Of a stretch of DNA of 64,000 bases, positions 52,454 to 61,211 are shown in pieces. Each line of letters begins with the position of its first letter. The stretch's first letter is position 1. Made by a program: the position numbers and the translations under genes. Below the pieces are notes generated by a model, which was not told the DNA's origin, searched no databases, and was given only the letters and a program-made list of their open reading frames with translations. Where the stretch lies: NCBI GenBank assembly GCA_964353865.1, contig CAYGXJ010000081.1:1-64000 (forward strand). The letters run 5' to 3'. The stretch is from RBG-16-64-43 sp964353865. Its GTDB lineage: Bacteria > Chloroflexota > Anaerolineae > Anaerolineales > RBG-16-64-43.

Positions 52454-53170
52454 CTATTCCTCCACCACGAAGTCGAACACCATGTAGCCCGCCGCAACGA
52501 AAATCACATCGCAGGCAATGAGCAGGTTGAGCCACGGCCAGATCTCGTCCAAGGGCACAGCCTGGAGCACACCGGTGCTTGCCTTGACTGCAGAGATGAT
52601 CACCGGCAGCACGACCGGGAAGAGCAGGATCGGCAACAGAACGTCGCGCGTGCGTGCCTGCACCGCCATCGCAGAAAGCAGCGTGCCCAGCGCGACGTAG
52701 CCGACCGAGCCAAGTGCCACCACCAGCAGCAACAGCGGCTGGAACAGGTTGACGTTGTACAGCGCGCTGTAGACCGGCAGGACGAGAATCTCCATAATGG
52801 CCATGAAGACCAGGTTGCCCAGCGCCTTGCCGAAGTAGATGGCGCTGCGGTCGACCGGCGCCAGCAGCAGACCCTCCAGGCAGCCCCCGTCGCGTTCGAG
52901 GGCCAGCGAGCGGTTGAGGCCGAGCGTGCCGGCGAAAGCAAAGGTGACCCACAACACACCGGCGGTCACGCTCTGGCGCGCGCGCACATCCAGCTCGAGG
53001 GCGAAGTTGAACACCAGCACAACCAGCAGCGCGAATACCAGCATGCCGCTGATCAGCTCCTTGCTGCGCAACTCGGCGGCCAGGTCTTTCCACACGATGG
53101 CGGCCACGGCGCGCGCGAACCCGCCGCGCGCAGGGCGCGATATGGGCAGGGCACGCTCAGCGGCGGGCAT
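52454..53170 (-). CDS. ccmB: Heme exporter permease CcmB
   Basis: Permease partner of the CcmA ATPase. The 238-aa product has six helices and matches CcmB motifs: IVWKDLAAELRSKELISGMLVFALLVVLVF near the N-terminus, ALERDGGCLEGLLLAPVDRSAIYFGKALGNLVFM in the middle, and LLPILLFPVVLPVIISAVKAS. The start at ATG 53170 overlaps the ccmA 3' end by 14 bases. Despite its name, the CcmAB transporter is thought to drive release of holo-CcmE rather than to export haem. Confidence 0.93.
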   Translation of the reverse strand: MPAAERALPISRPARGGFARAVAAIVWKDLAAELRSKELISGMLVFALLVVLVFNFALELDVRARQSVTAGVLWVTFAFAGTLGLNRSLALERDGGCLEGLLLAPVDRSAIYFGKALGNLVFMAIMEILVLPVYSALYNVNLFQPLLLLVVALGSVGYVALGTLLSAMAVQARTRDVLLPILLFPVVLPVIISAVKASTGVLQAVPLDEIWPWLNLLIACDVIFVAAGYMVFDFVVEE

Positions 53171-53864
53171 TTACCGCCTCCTGGTAGAGCGAGGGCAGCC
53201 GGTCGAGGGCGAACTCGCCGCGCCGCCAGCTTGCGGCAATCGCGCCGCGCGAGAGCACATCCACGCGGTCCCCGAGCGCGGCGGCGCGCAGCAGATCGTG
53301 CGAGGTCATCACGATCGTGCGCCCGGCGGCGGAGGTGGCACGCAGCAGGTCATCCAGCAGCTCGCTGGCTTGCTGATCGAGGCCGGTGTAGGGCTCGTCG
53401 AAGAGCAGTACCTGCGGTTCGTGTAGCAGGGCGCGCGCCAGCGAGAGACGTTGCTGCATACCCCGCGAAAAGGAACGAACCGGGTCGCGCCGGCGAGCCG
53501 CCAGACCCACCTGATCGAGGGCTTTCTCAACACGCGCCGCGAGATCCACGAGTCCGTACATTCGCCCGTAGAAGCGCAGATTCTGTTCGGCCGAGAGGTC
53601 GCCATAGAGCAAAGGCTGGTGCGACAGCACGCCGATGCGCCGACGCAGCTCGGCGGCTTCCTGCGGCAGGCGGCACCCAGCCACGCGCACTTCGCCGAAG
53701 GCAGGGCGTATCAGCGAGGCCAAGATGCGAATGAGGGTCGTCTTGCCAGCCCCATTCGGCCCGAGCAGGACCACAAACTCACCCGCCGCGACCTGGAAGT
53801 TGAGCTTGCGTAGCACTACGCGCGGGCCGAAGGCCTTGGTCAGGTTGCGCACCTCGATGGTCAT
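53157..53864 (-). CDS. ccmA: Heme exporter ATP-binding protein CcmA
   Basis: ATPase of the CcmAB transporter. The 235-aa product has Walker A GPNGAGKTT near 36-44, signature FSRGMQQRLSLARALLHEPQ, Walker B VLLFDEPYTGLD and a switch His (MTSHDLLRA). The position between the cytochrome lipoprotein gene and ccmB, overlapping both (4 bases upstream, 14 downstream), identifies it as CcmA rather than another ABC ATPase. Confidence 0.93.
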   Translation of the reverse strand: MTIEVRNLTKAFGPRVVLRKLNFQVAAGEFVVLLGPNGAGKTTLIRILASLIRPAFGEVRVAGCRLPQEAAELRRRIGVLSHQPLLYGDLSAEQNLRFYGRMYGLVDLAARVEKALDQVGLAARRRDPVRSFSRGMQQRLSLARALLHEPQVLLFDEPYTGLDQQASELLDDLLRATSAAGRTIVMTSHDLLRAAALGDRVDVLSRGAIAASWRRGEFALDRLPSLYQEAVNARR

Positions 53865-55843
53865 GGCATCTCGCCGTCCTCAAGTTCCATCAGCCGCTCC
53901 TTGAGGGCTGCCCGGCGGGTTGTGTACTCGCTCTCCTTCACCCGGCCGGCCTGATTGTCGTCATCCAGATCGGCAAGAGATTGAAGCAGCCTCTCGCGTT
54001 CCTCTTGCGGCCCGGCTTCATCATCCGCCCCCGTTTCATCGTCGCGGCGCGAGCGCCACCAGCCCCACAGGCCGGCGCCGATCAGCACCCCACCCAGCAC
54101 CACGGCGGCGCTGATCAGTTCGTTGCCCTCCGCCCCCGCGGTGTTCGAGGCAGCCGCGGGTTTGCCCGAGAGCGTGAGGCTCAGCGTCTGTCCTGCGGCC
54201 AGCGCGCCGCCGGAATATGTGCGGTAGGCCACGCCTTCGATCTGGCGCGCGCCGGACTCCTGGAGCGCCTCGCTCTCCACGTGCATCCCGTCGGGCACGA
54301 CGATGATTTCGCCCGAGACCGGATAGCGAACCGGGAACTCCAGCTTCACGCTGCGCGTGTAAGGAATATCGAAGGAGAATACGACCTGGTGCGAGCCCTG
54401 GCCGGGGACCACCGCCAGCGTATCGGCGAACCCTGTCTCCGTCTGGAGGTAGCGTCCGCCCAGCTCACCCTCTTGCATCTGCAGGTTGACCGCGGCCTTG
54501 GGCAAATCGAAGAACAGTGTGCCCTCGCCCGTGCCGGCGGCCACCAGTGCGTGCGAATCTGAATTCGAAAGGAGGGCCAGTGCGCCAACGCGCACCACAC
54601 CCTGGCCCGCCACGGGCTCGAGGAAGAGGTGCAGGCGGTCGACGCTGATACCCGTAGCGTCGCGGGTGGTGTCGTAGAGGGTAGCATTCAACTCGAGCGT
54701 GCTCTCGCCAGCCTGGGCTTGCGCCACTTCCGAGAAGTACGACACGCCGAGGTAGTCTGCCTCGATGATCACTGCACGCTGCGGCGAGAATTCCACGCCC
54801 TCGAATCGGAAGCGGCCTTGGCTGTCGGTCAGCCCGGCGAGAGGATCCAATTCCTGCGTCCCCTCAAAGCGGCGCAGTGAGATCGGGAGATTCGCCATGG
54901 GCTGCTGGGTGGTGCCGTTGAGCACCTGCCCGCTGACCTCAGCCACGGCTGAGATGCCCTCCGGCAATGTGGCGGCCGGCGTCTCGCTGCCGGCCAGGGC
55001 CGTCCCGATCGCGACGGCCGAGCCGGGTGCGTAGCTCAGGCTGCGCACGTAGCTCACCAGGCTCCACCGTTCATCATCGCTGAGGGTGGTGCCAAGGGCC
55101 GGCATGCCTTGCGAGCTGCCCTCGCCGATCAGGGTGAAGAGGTCTTGTGCGCTGCGTTCGACCAAGGCCTGCGGCTGGCGCAAATCGCGCAGAGGCACTC
55201 TTGCCGTGCCGGGCTGTGCACTATCGCCGGCACCCTCGGGCCCATGGCACTCGGCGCAGCGGGTCTCGAAAAGTGCACGTGCCGGTTGGAGATCATTCGC
55301 GCCTTGTGAGAGCGACAGCGCATAGTATGTCACGTTCCAGCGTTCGGTTGCCGTCAGCGCGTTCCCGAAGGGTGGCATGAAGCGCGGCATATTGCCGACC
55401 GTGATCATGCCGAACCATTGGAGGGGGACAGCCGTGCGCCCGAGGTCAATGCTGCCGATAGCCGCGGGTGGATTCGAAAGCTGTGTGGCAAGCTCGCCGT
55501 CGCCCATCCCTCGCTCGCCATGGCATGCTGCGCAGCGGTCGAGAAAGATCGCGCGGCCTGCCTGTAAGTCGATCGATGCCGGCGGCTCAACCGGCACGGG
55601 CGTGGCCGAGGGGCCAGCCGTGGGAGGTAATTCCGTCGCGGAGGAGGCCGTCGCGGCTGCGGGCTGGACCAACCCGGGCGGCGGCGTGATGTCCTCCGAG
55701 AGTGAGCATCCCGCCAGCCCAAGCGGAACCAGGAGCACCACGGTTAGAACAGCGATTCCTCCACCTCGCGGTAGTGCCAGCGCGCGGCGCCAGTCGCCTG
55801 ATCGGTCATGTGCAGAGTGATGGCCATGAAGAAGGAAGGACAC
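53861..55843 (-). CDS. Diheme cytochrome c lipoprotein with carboxypeptidase-regulatory-like domain
   Basis: The 660-aa product has a long n-region, a signal ending in LGLAGC (lipid Cys near 46) and a Pro/Ala/Thr spacer. Two cytochrome c domains follow, with haem sites CAACH (104-108) and CAECH (196-200) and candidate axial Met residues (NMPRFMPPF, GMPALG). An Ig/CarboxypepD-reg-like beta domain (about 290-370) comes next, then more beta sequence, a C-terminal helix (ISAAVVLGGVLIGAGLWGWW) and an acidic cytosolic tail. No ATG fits; GTG 55843 with GCGAGG upstream is the best start but uncertain. It would itself be a client of the surrounding Ccm system. Confidence 0.87.
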   Translation of the reverse strand: MSFLLHGHHSAHDRSGDWRRALALPRGGGIAVLTVVLLVPLGLAGCSLSEDITPPPGLVQPAAATASSATELPPTAGPSATPVPVEPPASIDLQAGRAIFLDRCAACHGERGMGDGELATQLSNPPAAIGSIDLGRTAVPLQWFGMITVGNMPRFMPPFGNALTATERWNVTYYALSLSQGANDLQPARALFETRCAECHGPEGAGDSAQPGTARVPLRDLRQPQALVERSAQDLFTLIGEGSSQGMPALGTTLSDDERWSLVSYVRSLSYAPGSAVAIGTALAGSETPAATLPEGISAVAEVSGQVLNGTTQQPMANLPISLRRFEGTQELDPLAGLTDSQGRFRFEGVEFSPQRAVIIEADYLGVSYFSEVAQAQAGESTLELNATLYDTTRDATGISVDRLHLFLEPVAGQGVVRVGALALLSNSDSHALVAAGTGEGTLFFDLPKAAVNLQMQEGELGGRYLQTETGFADTLAVVPGQGSHQVVFSFDIPYTRSVKLEFPVRYPVSGEIIVVPDGMHVESEALQESGARQIEGVAYRTYSGGALAAGQTLSLTLSGKPAAASNTAGAEGNELISAAVVLGGVLIGAGLWGWWRSRRDDETGADDEAGPQEERERLLQSLADLDDDNQAGRVKESEYTTRRAALKERLMELEDGEMP

Positions 55844-55868
55844 GGGAACCTCGCTCGAGAGCGCTCGA

Positions 55869-56378
55869 TCAGGTCGTCTTTTCGTGGCGCAACGCGGTAC
55901 CGCAATACGGGCAGAATTTGTCGCCCACCTGAACCGGCGTGCCGCAGGCGGGGCAGAAGCCCGCTTTGCGCTTCGCCTCGTTCGGCGCGGGTTGAGCGCG
56001 GTGAGCCCTGATCTCATCTTCAAGCGCGGAGTCACGCTCCGCGCTGGGCATGCGGCGCGCCGCCGTTTCGCGTTCGAGCGCTTGCTCGCGCCCGCCTGGG
56101 GTGCCGCGGGCCTCATCCAGGCGCCGCAATTGATCGGCACCCTGTGCCACCAACTCTTGCCGACGCACCGGGTACTCCTCCTCGGGGATCTTGCCCAGGG
56201 CGCGGTCGAAATCCAATTCGCGCAGCGTGTCGATCGTGCGATCCAATTCGGCCTCCCCCGAGGAGACCCCAGGTGCGGGCCGCGGAGCGCCGGCCCGCTG
56301 CCCGAGCAGCGGCTGGGCCAGAAAGATGACAACCAGGATGAGGACGGCCAGCGCCGTCAGCAGAGCGGCAACGTCCAT
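55869..56378 (-). CDS. CcmI-like membrane protein with C-terminal zinc ribbon
   Basis: The 169-aa product begins with one helix (AALLTALAVLILVVIFLAQPLLG). A CcmI-like region follows (LDRTIDTLRELDFDRALGKIPEEEYPVRRQELVAQ, about 45-80), then a helical linker and a zinc ribbon with four cysteines (142, 145, 156, 159; FCPACG and FCPYCG). CcmI normally carries TPR repeats that bind apocytochrome; here a zinc ribbon replaces them. ATG 56378 shares its T with the stop of ccmG (TAATG). The position in the ccm operon supports a role in apocytochrome handling. Confidence 0.82.
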   Translation of the reverse strand: MDVAALLTALAVLILVVIFLAQPLLGQRAGAPRPAPGVSSGEAELDRTIDTLRELDFDRALGKIPEEEYPVRRQELVAQGADQLRRLDEARGTPGGREQALERETAARRMPSAERDSALEDEIRAHRAQPAPNEAKRKAGFCPACGTPVQVGDKFCPYCGTALRHEKTT

Positions 56379-56920
56379 TAGGGTTTCACCAGCGGATCGA
56401 GGATGGATTGGAGTTCATTCATTTCGATCGGGCCGATCTTCACGCGCACGAGCGTGCCCTGACGATCGACGAAATAGGTTTCCGGAACGCCGCGGATACG
56501 GAAGGCCTGCGAGATGCGGGTGCCGAGATCTGGTCCGTTGGGATAGGTAATGCCGAAGCGTTCGAGGTAGGCCCGTGCCTCGGGTTCCGTGTCTACGTAA
56601 TCGACACCCAGAAAGGACACGCCCTGATCGCGGTACTTCTGCCAGCCGGCCTCCAGGGTGGCGGCTTCCTCCTCGCACGGCTTGCACCAAGAGGCCCAAA
56701 AGTTGACGACCACCGCCTGACCTTTGAGATCACCCAGGCGGATTGTTGCTCCGTCAAAGGTGGTCAGGGTGAAATCGGGGGCCGGTCCACTTGAAACCGG
56801 GCCGGCCTGGGTGCGGTACAGGCCAAAACCCACCAAAGCGAGCAGGGCGGCCAACCCGCCCCATAGCAGGAGGCGTCCGAGATTCCGCGCAGGCGGTGGA
56901 GGAGCGGGCGTATCAGACAT
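56378..56920 (-). CDS. ccmG: Thiol-disulfide oxidoreductase CcmG/ResA
   Basis: Membrane-anchored thioredoxin-like protein that keeps apocytochrome CXXCH cysteines reduced outside the membrane. The 180-aa product has a Pro-rich N-terminus, one helix (about 17-36) and a TlpA/ResA-like thioredoxin fold with the active site WCKPC (Cys79, Cys82), the Glu-rich CEEEAATLEAGW segment and a cis-Pro loop in RGVPETYFVDRQG. ATG 56920 is three bases after the ccmH stop. Confidence 0.93.
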   Translation of the reverse strand: MSDTPAPPPPARNLGRLLLWGGLAALLALVGFGLYRTQAGPVSSGPAPDFTLTTFDGATIRLGDLKGQAVVVNFWASWCKPCEEEAATLEAGWQKYRDQGVSFLGVDYVDTEPEARAYLERFGITYPNGPDLGTRISQAFRIRGVPETYFVDRQGTLVRVKIGPIEMNELQSILDPLVKP

Positions 56921-56923
56921 GTC

Positions 56924-57427
56924 TCATTCTCGTCGGCGGAGTTCTTCTTCGATGCGGCGGGTGTAGTCGTCTTCGGCCGCGGGCGGCGAGGCGATGGGCT
57001 TCGCCGCGCGTCGCCAGGTGCGCACGGCGCGATAGACAATGTATGCCCCGACCGCGAAGGCCAGTGGCGGCAACAGGTAGACCAGCAGGCTGAGCCCGCG
57101 GGCCGGCGGCGCGGCGAGTACGCGCGCCCCATATTGCTCGACAAAGTAGTTCTTGATCTCTTGCTCGCTCCAGCCCGCAGTCAGTTTCTCGCGGATCGTC
57201 TGGCGCCACTGAGCGCAGGCTTGAGTCGGACACACGTCCAGCGGCACGTTCTCGCATACCGGACAGTAGAGCTGTTTGGCAACGAGGTTGACCTGATTGT
57301 CGGAAGGCGTCGGCTCCTGTGCCCGGGCGGGCGAGGCCGGGAAAGAGATCAAGGAGGCCAACCCGATCCCGAGGCTGAATAGAATCAGTGCAGGGCGCGG
57401 CAGGGTGGAAGGGCGGTGATGAGTCAC
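56924..57427 (-). CDS. ccmH: Cytochrome c maturation protein CcmH (CycL/NrfF type)
   Basis: The 167-aa product has a signal peptide (LILFSLGIGLASLISFPASPARA), a periplasmic three-helix domain with the redox pair Cys55-X2-Cys58 (KQLYCPVCENVPLDVC) instead of the usual LRCLVCQN, and a C-terminal helix near 118-138. Two further Cys (66, 71) are present, which is unusual. The start is GTG 57427 with GGAAGAG upstream. CcmH supplies reduced apocytochrome to CcmF. Its presence matters because CXXXY-type CcmE systems are often described as lacking CcmH. Confidence 0.92.
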   Translation of the reverse strand: MTHHRPSTLPRPALILFSLGIGLASLISFPASPARAQEPTPSDNQVNLVAKQLYCPVCENVPLDVCPTQACAQWRQTIREKLTAGWSEQEIKNYFVEQYGARVLAAPPARGLSLLVYLLPPLAFAVGAYIVYRAVRTWRRAAKPIASPPAAEDDYTRRIEEELRRRE

Positions 57428-57452
57428 GGTTCTTCTCTTCCTTGGGGCTGTT

Positions 57453-59510
57453 CTACTTCGCGTGATGCACGAGCACGCCAGCCGTCACACGGGCCGCGGC
57501 GCGTGTTCGTTCGCGATCCGGCCAGGCGGCCACCAGCGTCCCCAAAATGAACACGAGCGAGCCACCCCAAAGGAAATTGATCAGCGGGTTGAGGTAGATC
57601 TTGAACGTTGCGCCGCTCGACCCAATGGGCTCCCATCCGACGAGCAGCACGTAGAAATCGCCTTCCAGGCTGCTGTAGACGCCGGGGATGGTCATGGGCT
57701 GCTGACTGGTGTAGTAGAAGTCGCGCCGCGGATAGAGTTCGGCTACTTTCTGTCCGTCGCGGTAGACCGTCGTCACGGCGCGGGCGACCAGGCGGTCGTC
57801 GGGCGCGTTGAATTCGGCCAGCGAGTCGTAGGTCATCACGTACTTGCCGAGCGTGATCTGCTGGCCTTCGGCCAGCGTGCCTTGCGTCTCTTGTTGGTAG
57901 AACTCGCTGCCGATGATGCCGATGGCCATCAGCACCACACCCAAGTGAATGATGTACCCGCCGTAACGACGGCGGTTGCGCCCGGCCAAGTTCCACAGCG
58001 CCACCGGAAGGGCTTCTTTGTTGATGCGTCGGCGCGCCAGTGCGCCGCGCCAGAATTCAGAGAGTGTTACGAACGTGACAAATGCGGCCAGCCAGAAGCC
58101 GAGCAGAGCCGCCGGGTTGTGCGTCCCGCTGAGCGCAAGTCCCAACGGTACGAGCAGCGACGCCGCCAGCGGCCAGATGATCAGCCGCCCCAGCGAGCGC
58201 CCAGCGGTGCGGCCCCAGGCGCTGAGCGGGGCAATGCCCATCAGCAGCAAGAGACCAGCGAACATCGGCCCCGTCGTGCTCTGATAGAACGGCGGGCCGA
58301 CAGTGACTTTCTGACCCGTGAACAATTCCGAGATGAGCGGGAAGATAACGCCCCAGAAGCAGGCGACGAGGATGCTGACGAAGAGCAGGTTGTTCAGCAA
58401 GAACAGGCTCTCGCGCGAGAGTAGCGAGGTGAGTTGATTCTCACCGCGCAGATCATTCCAGCGCGAGAGCAGGAGTGCCAGCGAGGCCGCAAAGCTCAGG
58501 CCGATGAAGCCGAAGAACGCCGGGCCGATGGCCGACTGGGCGAAGGCATGTACTGACGAGAGCACGCCTGAGCGCGTGAGGAAGGTGCCGAAGATGACTA
58601 GGCAGTAGGTGAGGATGACCAGTACCATGTTCCAGTGCTTGAGCATGCCGCGCTTTTCCTGGATCATCACCGAATGCAGGAAGGCCGTCCCAGTTAACCA
58701 CGGCATGAAGGCTGCGATTTCCACCGGGTCCCAGCCCCAGTAGCCTCCCCAGCCGAGCACGTCGTAGGCCCAGCGCCCGCCGAGCACCAGCCCCATCGAC
58801 AGGAAGAGCCAGGCCACGAGTGTCCAGCGCCGCGTCACGCGGATCCACCGGTCGTCGGTGCGGCGCGTGATGAGTGCGGCCATGCCGAAGGCATACGGAA
58901 TGACGAAGCTGACAAAGCCCAGGTAGAGCATGGGCGGGTGGATGATCATGCCGGGATGGCGCAAGAGCGGATTGAGCCCCTGCCCGTCGCCAGGCGTGAC
59001 CAGCACCGCACCGCTCGGGGCGAACATGGCCTTGACCGTCTCGCCGGCCGGCGCCGCCCACAGCCGCGCAAAGGGGTTCTCGAAGAGGATGATCAGGCTG
59101 AGGAAGAAAGCCAGCGTCACCAGAGCCACGACCACCACCCATGGCAGAAACTCGCGATCGCGGTCCCAGCGGCGGAGCCCGGCCGCCGAAGCGAAGGCCG
59201 CCATCAGCCACGACCAGAAGAGCAGCGACCCGGCCTGACCGCCCCACAGAGCGGTCGCCTTGAGGTAGCCCGGCATGCTGCGGCTGGTCACCGAATAGAC
59301 GAACTCCACTTCGAAATGATTGGTCACCAGCAGCGCTACCAGGCACAGGGCCGAGAGTGTCACCAGCGGCCAGGTCAGCAGCATCGCCTGGCGCGCACTC
59401 AGCACCCACGCCTCGCGCCGTGTGCGTGCACCGTACAGCGCTGCAGCGATGCCGTAGATCGAAACCAGCAGGGTGATGACCAGGACGGCAAAACCCAGGT
59501 TCGCCAGCAT
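57453..59510 (-). CDS. ccmF: Cytochrome c haem lyase CcmF
   Basis: Large membrane protein that joins haem to apocytochrome c. The 685-aa product has about fifteen helices, the haem-handling WWD-type motif (WGGYWGWDPVEIAAFMPWLTGTAFLHS), conserved His residues (LLRHPGMIIHPPMLYLG, GYIIHLGVVLM) and a periplasmic C-terminal part (YDSLAEFNAPDDRLVARAVTTVYRDGQK). Length is typical of bacterial CcmF. ATG 59510 has GAGGAAAC upstream. Its stop lies 26 bases before the ccmH start. Confidence 0.96.
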   Translation of the reverse strand: MLANLGFAVLVITLLVSIYGIAAALYGARTRREAWVLSARQAMLLTWPLVTLSALCLVALLVTNHFEVEFVYSVTSRSMPGYLKATALWGGQAGSLLFWSWLMAAFASAAGLRRWDRDREFLPWVVVVALVTLAFFLSLIILFENPFARLWAAPAGETVKAMFAPSGAVLVTPGDGQGLNPLLRHPGMIIHPPMLYLGFVSFVIPYAFGMAALITRRTDDRWIRVTRRWTLVAWLFLSMGLVLGGRWAYDVLGWGGYWGWDPVEIAAFMPWLTGTAFLHSVMIQEKRGMLKHWNMVLVILTYCLVIFGTFLTRSGVLSSVHAFAQSAIGPAFFGFIGLSFAASLALLLSRWNDLRGENQLTSLLSRESLFLLNNLLFVSILVACFWGVIFPLISELFTGQKVTVGPPFYQSTTGPMFAGLLLLMGIAPLSAWGRTAGRSLGRLIIWPLAASLLVPLGLALSGTHNPAALLGFWLAAFVTFVTLSEFWRGALARRRINKEALPVALWNLAGRNRRRYGGYIIHLGVVLMAIGIIGSEFYQQETQGTLAEGQQITLGKYVMTYDSLAEFNAPDDRLVARAVTTVYRDGQKVAELYPRRDFYYTSQQPMTIPGVYSSLEGDFYVLLVGWEPIGSSGATFKIYLNPLINFLWGGSLVFILGTLVAAWPDRERTRAAARVTAGVLVHHAK

Positions 59511-59633
59511 GTGTTTCCTCTCTGCTTCAGCTCACCGGCCGGAGACAACAACACTGGCGCGCCGGCTCGAGGACTTTCGCGCTCCTCTCGCTGGACGCGC
59601 CAGTCGTTCGCGGGACGGCGCGTGCGCGCCGTG

Positions 59634-60161
59634 CTACCCGGATTGCTCGGGCAGCGCGGACTCGTATCGGGTGGGGCACTTGAGCAGGACTTCATCGGCG
59701 TAGAAGATGCCGTCCTCGCCCAAATGACCGGTGAGAATGGCCTGCGCCTGGTCGCGCATCAGGTCCGGCTTGGGGCCGATATAGACAACGGGGATGCGCG
59801 CCGCGGATGGATTCCTGACCGCCGCCTCGAGCGCCGCCGCCAGCCCGCCGGAGGCTTCGATCTCTTGGATATCGCCGGGCACGTTGGCGATGGTGAAGGA
59901 AAGGGTCAGGCTTTGCGGGTCGTAGGCAATCGTGTCGCCGACGACCGCTCCCGACACCTTGACATTGCGGCTGCCTAGGCTGGAGGCTTTGGACTCCAAT
60001 TCTTCAACCGTAAGGAAGTACTGCGCCGCCGCCTGCGTCGACGAGATGATCAAGTAGCCAACTGCCGACAGAATCAACAAGCCGCCGACGATGAACTTCG
60101 TGCGCCCGCCGGAAGCCGGTCGGCTGCTCCCCCGCGGCGCATCGTTGCGTGTCGCTTCCAT
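59634..60161 (-). CDS. ccmE: Haem chaperone CcmE, CXXXY variant
   Basis: Carries haem covalently from CcmC to CcmF outside the membrane. The 175-aa product has a short cytosolic N-terminus, one helix (KFIVGGLLILSAVGYLIIS) and the OB-fold domain (YFLTVEEL, VKVSGAVVGDTIAYDPQSLTLSFTIANV, VVYIGPKPDLMRDQAQAILTG). The haem-binding site is Cys162-Pro-Thr-Arg-Tyr166 in LLKCPTRYE, where most CcmE proteins have HXXXY. Cysteine variants are known from archaea and some bacteria. ATG 60161 is preceded by GGAGGAGGAG. It is the first gene of the ccm operon. Confidence 0.93.
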   Translation of the reverse strand: MEATRNDAPRGSSRPASGGRTKFIVGGLLILSAVGYLIISSTQAAAQYFLTVEELESKASSLGSRNVKVSGAVVGDTIAYDPQSLTLSFTIANVPGDIQEIEASGGLAAALEAAVRNPSAARIPVVYIGPKPDLMRDQAQAILTGHLGEDGIFYADEVLLKCPTRYESALPEQSG

Positions 60162-60317
60162 GAATCGCTCCTCCTCCAATTCGCGCTTCTTTCTCACCAG
60201 TAGATGATGGATGTCTCGCCCGCTCCTGCGATTGAGAAAGCTCTTACATACATGACATCCATTTTCGCGGCTCGAGATTAGGCGGGGATGAGAGTCCGGT
60301 TGGAATCGCCTAAACCA

Positions 60318-61211
60318 TTATTCATTGCGGCGCAATTTGGTCCCGCACATGCTGCAAAAGACGGCCTGGGCCTCGGCCCGTGCTCCACAGTTATGACAGA
60401 ACAGACGCGCTCCGCCCTCCGTGGCCGGCCTGTGTCGCAGCCGCCCCGGCCGCGCGCTGTCCTCTCCCTTTCGGCCGCGCACGAAGAAGATCACGGCCAG
60501 GGCCACCAGCACAACCCCCACGGCAGCTAGAACCCATGGCCAGTAGGGCCAGGCCAGCAACCGCTCTCCCAGCGAAGCTGGACGCGCGATCGGTTCGATC
60601 GGTTGAAGCCGTTCGAAGCTCAGACCGCTGCCCGTTTTGGCGTAGGCCACTTCGACGACCTGCGGCTGACCAGCCGCCAGGCCGCCCAGTGTTGCACTGA
60701 AGTAGGTCATGCCATCGCTGCCCAGCGTGCCGCTGCCCAGAGCCGGGTTCACAATGATGCCAGTCGCCTGCGCGGGCTGCTGCACTTCGACCGCGAACTC
60801 GCCGACCGCATAATCCCCCGGCCAAGTGAAGACAAAGCGGTGGTCGCTGTCGTGCACGAGCAGCGCAGGGTCGTAGTATTCGAACTGCACCTCTCGCACG
60901 CTGGTGGTGAAGGTCACCAGCGCCAGATCGCCCACCACCTGGCGTTGGTAGGGCAGGCTGATCAGGTTGAGGTCCTGGCGATAAGCCACGGCGCTTGGCT
61001 CGCCCGCCGCCGCCGGAATGCGGAACGCGAGGCCCACCGGCAGGGTTTGATCGGCGGGCAGTACGGCGCGGTAGATCACCAGCACGCCCGGGCGATCATA
61101 CTCGGGCCACAGGCTTACCTGCAGCCGGTCGAGGACGACCGGGGCTTGGGCCTGCACCGCGAACGGGAAAAGCAGGGCAAGGATGAGCAGGGGCACGGCC
61201 GATCGTTTCAT
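60318..61211 (-). CDS. Exported membrane protein with C-terminal zinc ribbon
   Basis: The 297-aa product has a signal peptide (PLLILALLFPFAVQAQA), an extracellular beta-rich domain of about 200 residues (VLDRLQVSLWPEYDRPGVLVIYRAVLP; VREVQFEYYDPALLVHDSDHRFVFTWPGDY), one helix (WPWVLAAVGVVLVALAVIFFV) and a cytosolic zinc ribbon (FCHNCGARAEAQAVFCSMCGTKLRRNE). Thus an outside sensor-like domain is linked to an inside metal site. ATG 61211 gives the signal peptide directly. It precedes the ccm operon in the same direction with a 156-base gap, so co-regulation is possible but unproven. The zinc ribbon resembles that of the CcmI-like protein. Confidence 0.75.
   Translation of the reverse strand: MKRSAVPLLILALLFPFAVQAQAPVVLDRLQVSLWPEYDRPGVLVIYRAVLPADQTLPVGLAFRIPAAAGEPSAVAYRQDLNLISLPYQRQVVGDLALVTFTTSVREVQFEYYDPALLVHDSDHRFVFTWPGDYAVGEFAVEVQQPAQATGIIVNPALGSGTLGSDGMTYFSATLGGLAAGQPQVVEVAYAKTGSGLSFERLQPIEPIARPASLGERLLAWPYWPWVLAAVGVVLVALAVIFFVRGRKGEDSARPGRLRHRPATEGGARLFCHNCGARAEAQAVFCSMCGTKLRRNE

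Noticed and set aside
55744..55827. 27-codon minus-strand ORF (MAITLHMTDQATGAARWHYR...) overlapping the cytochrome lipoprotein start
   Set aside because: It looks protein-like and ends near a possible later start, but it has no ribosome site and the overlapping frame extends into a proper lipoprotein signal. Kept only as a warning about the uncertain start of that gene.
60207..60262. 9-bp inverted repeat (ATGGATGTC...GACATCCAT) upstream of ccmE
   Set aside because: Arms are 38 bases apart and several such pairs are expected by chance in a window this size.
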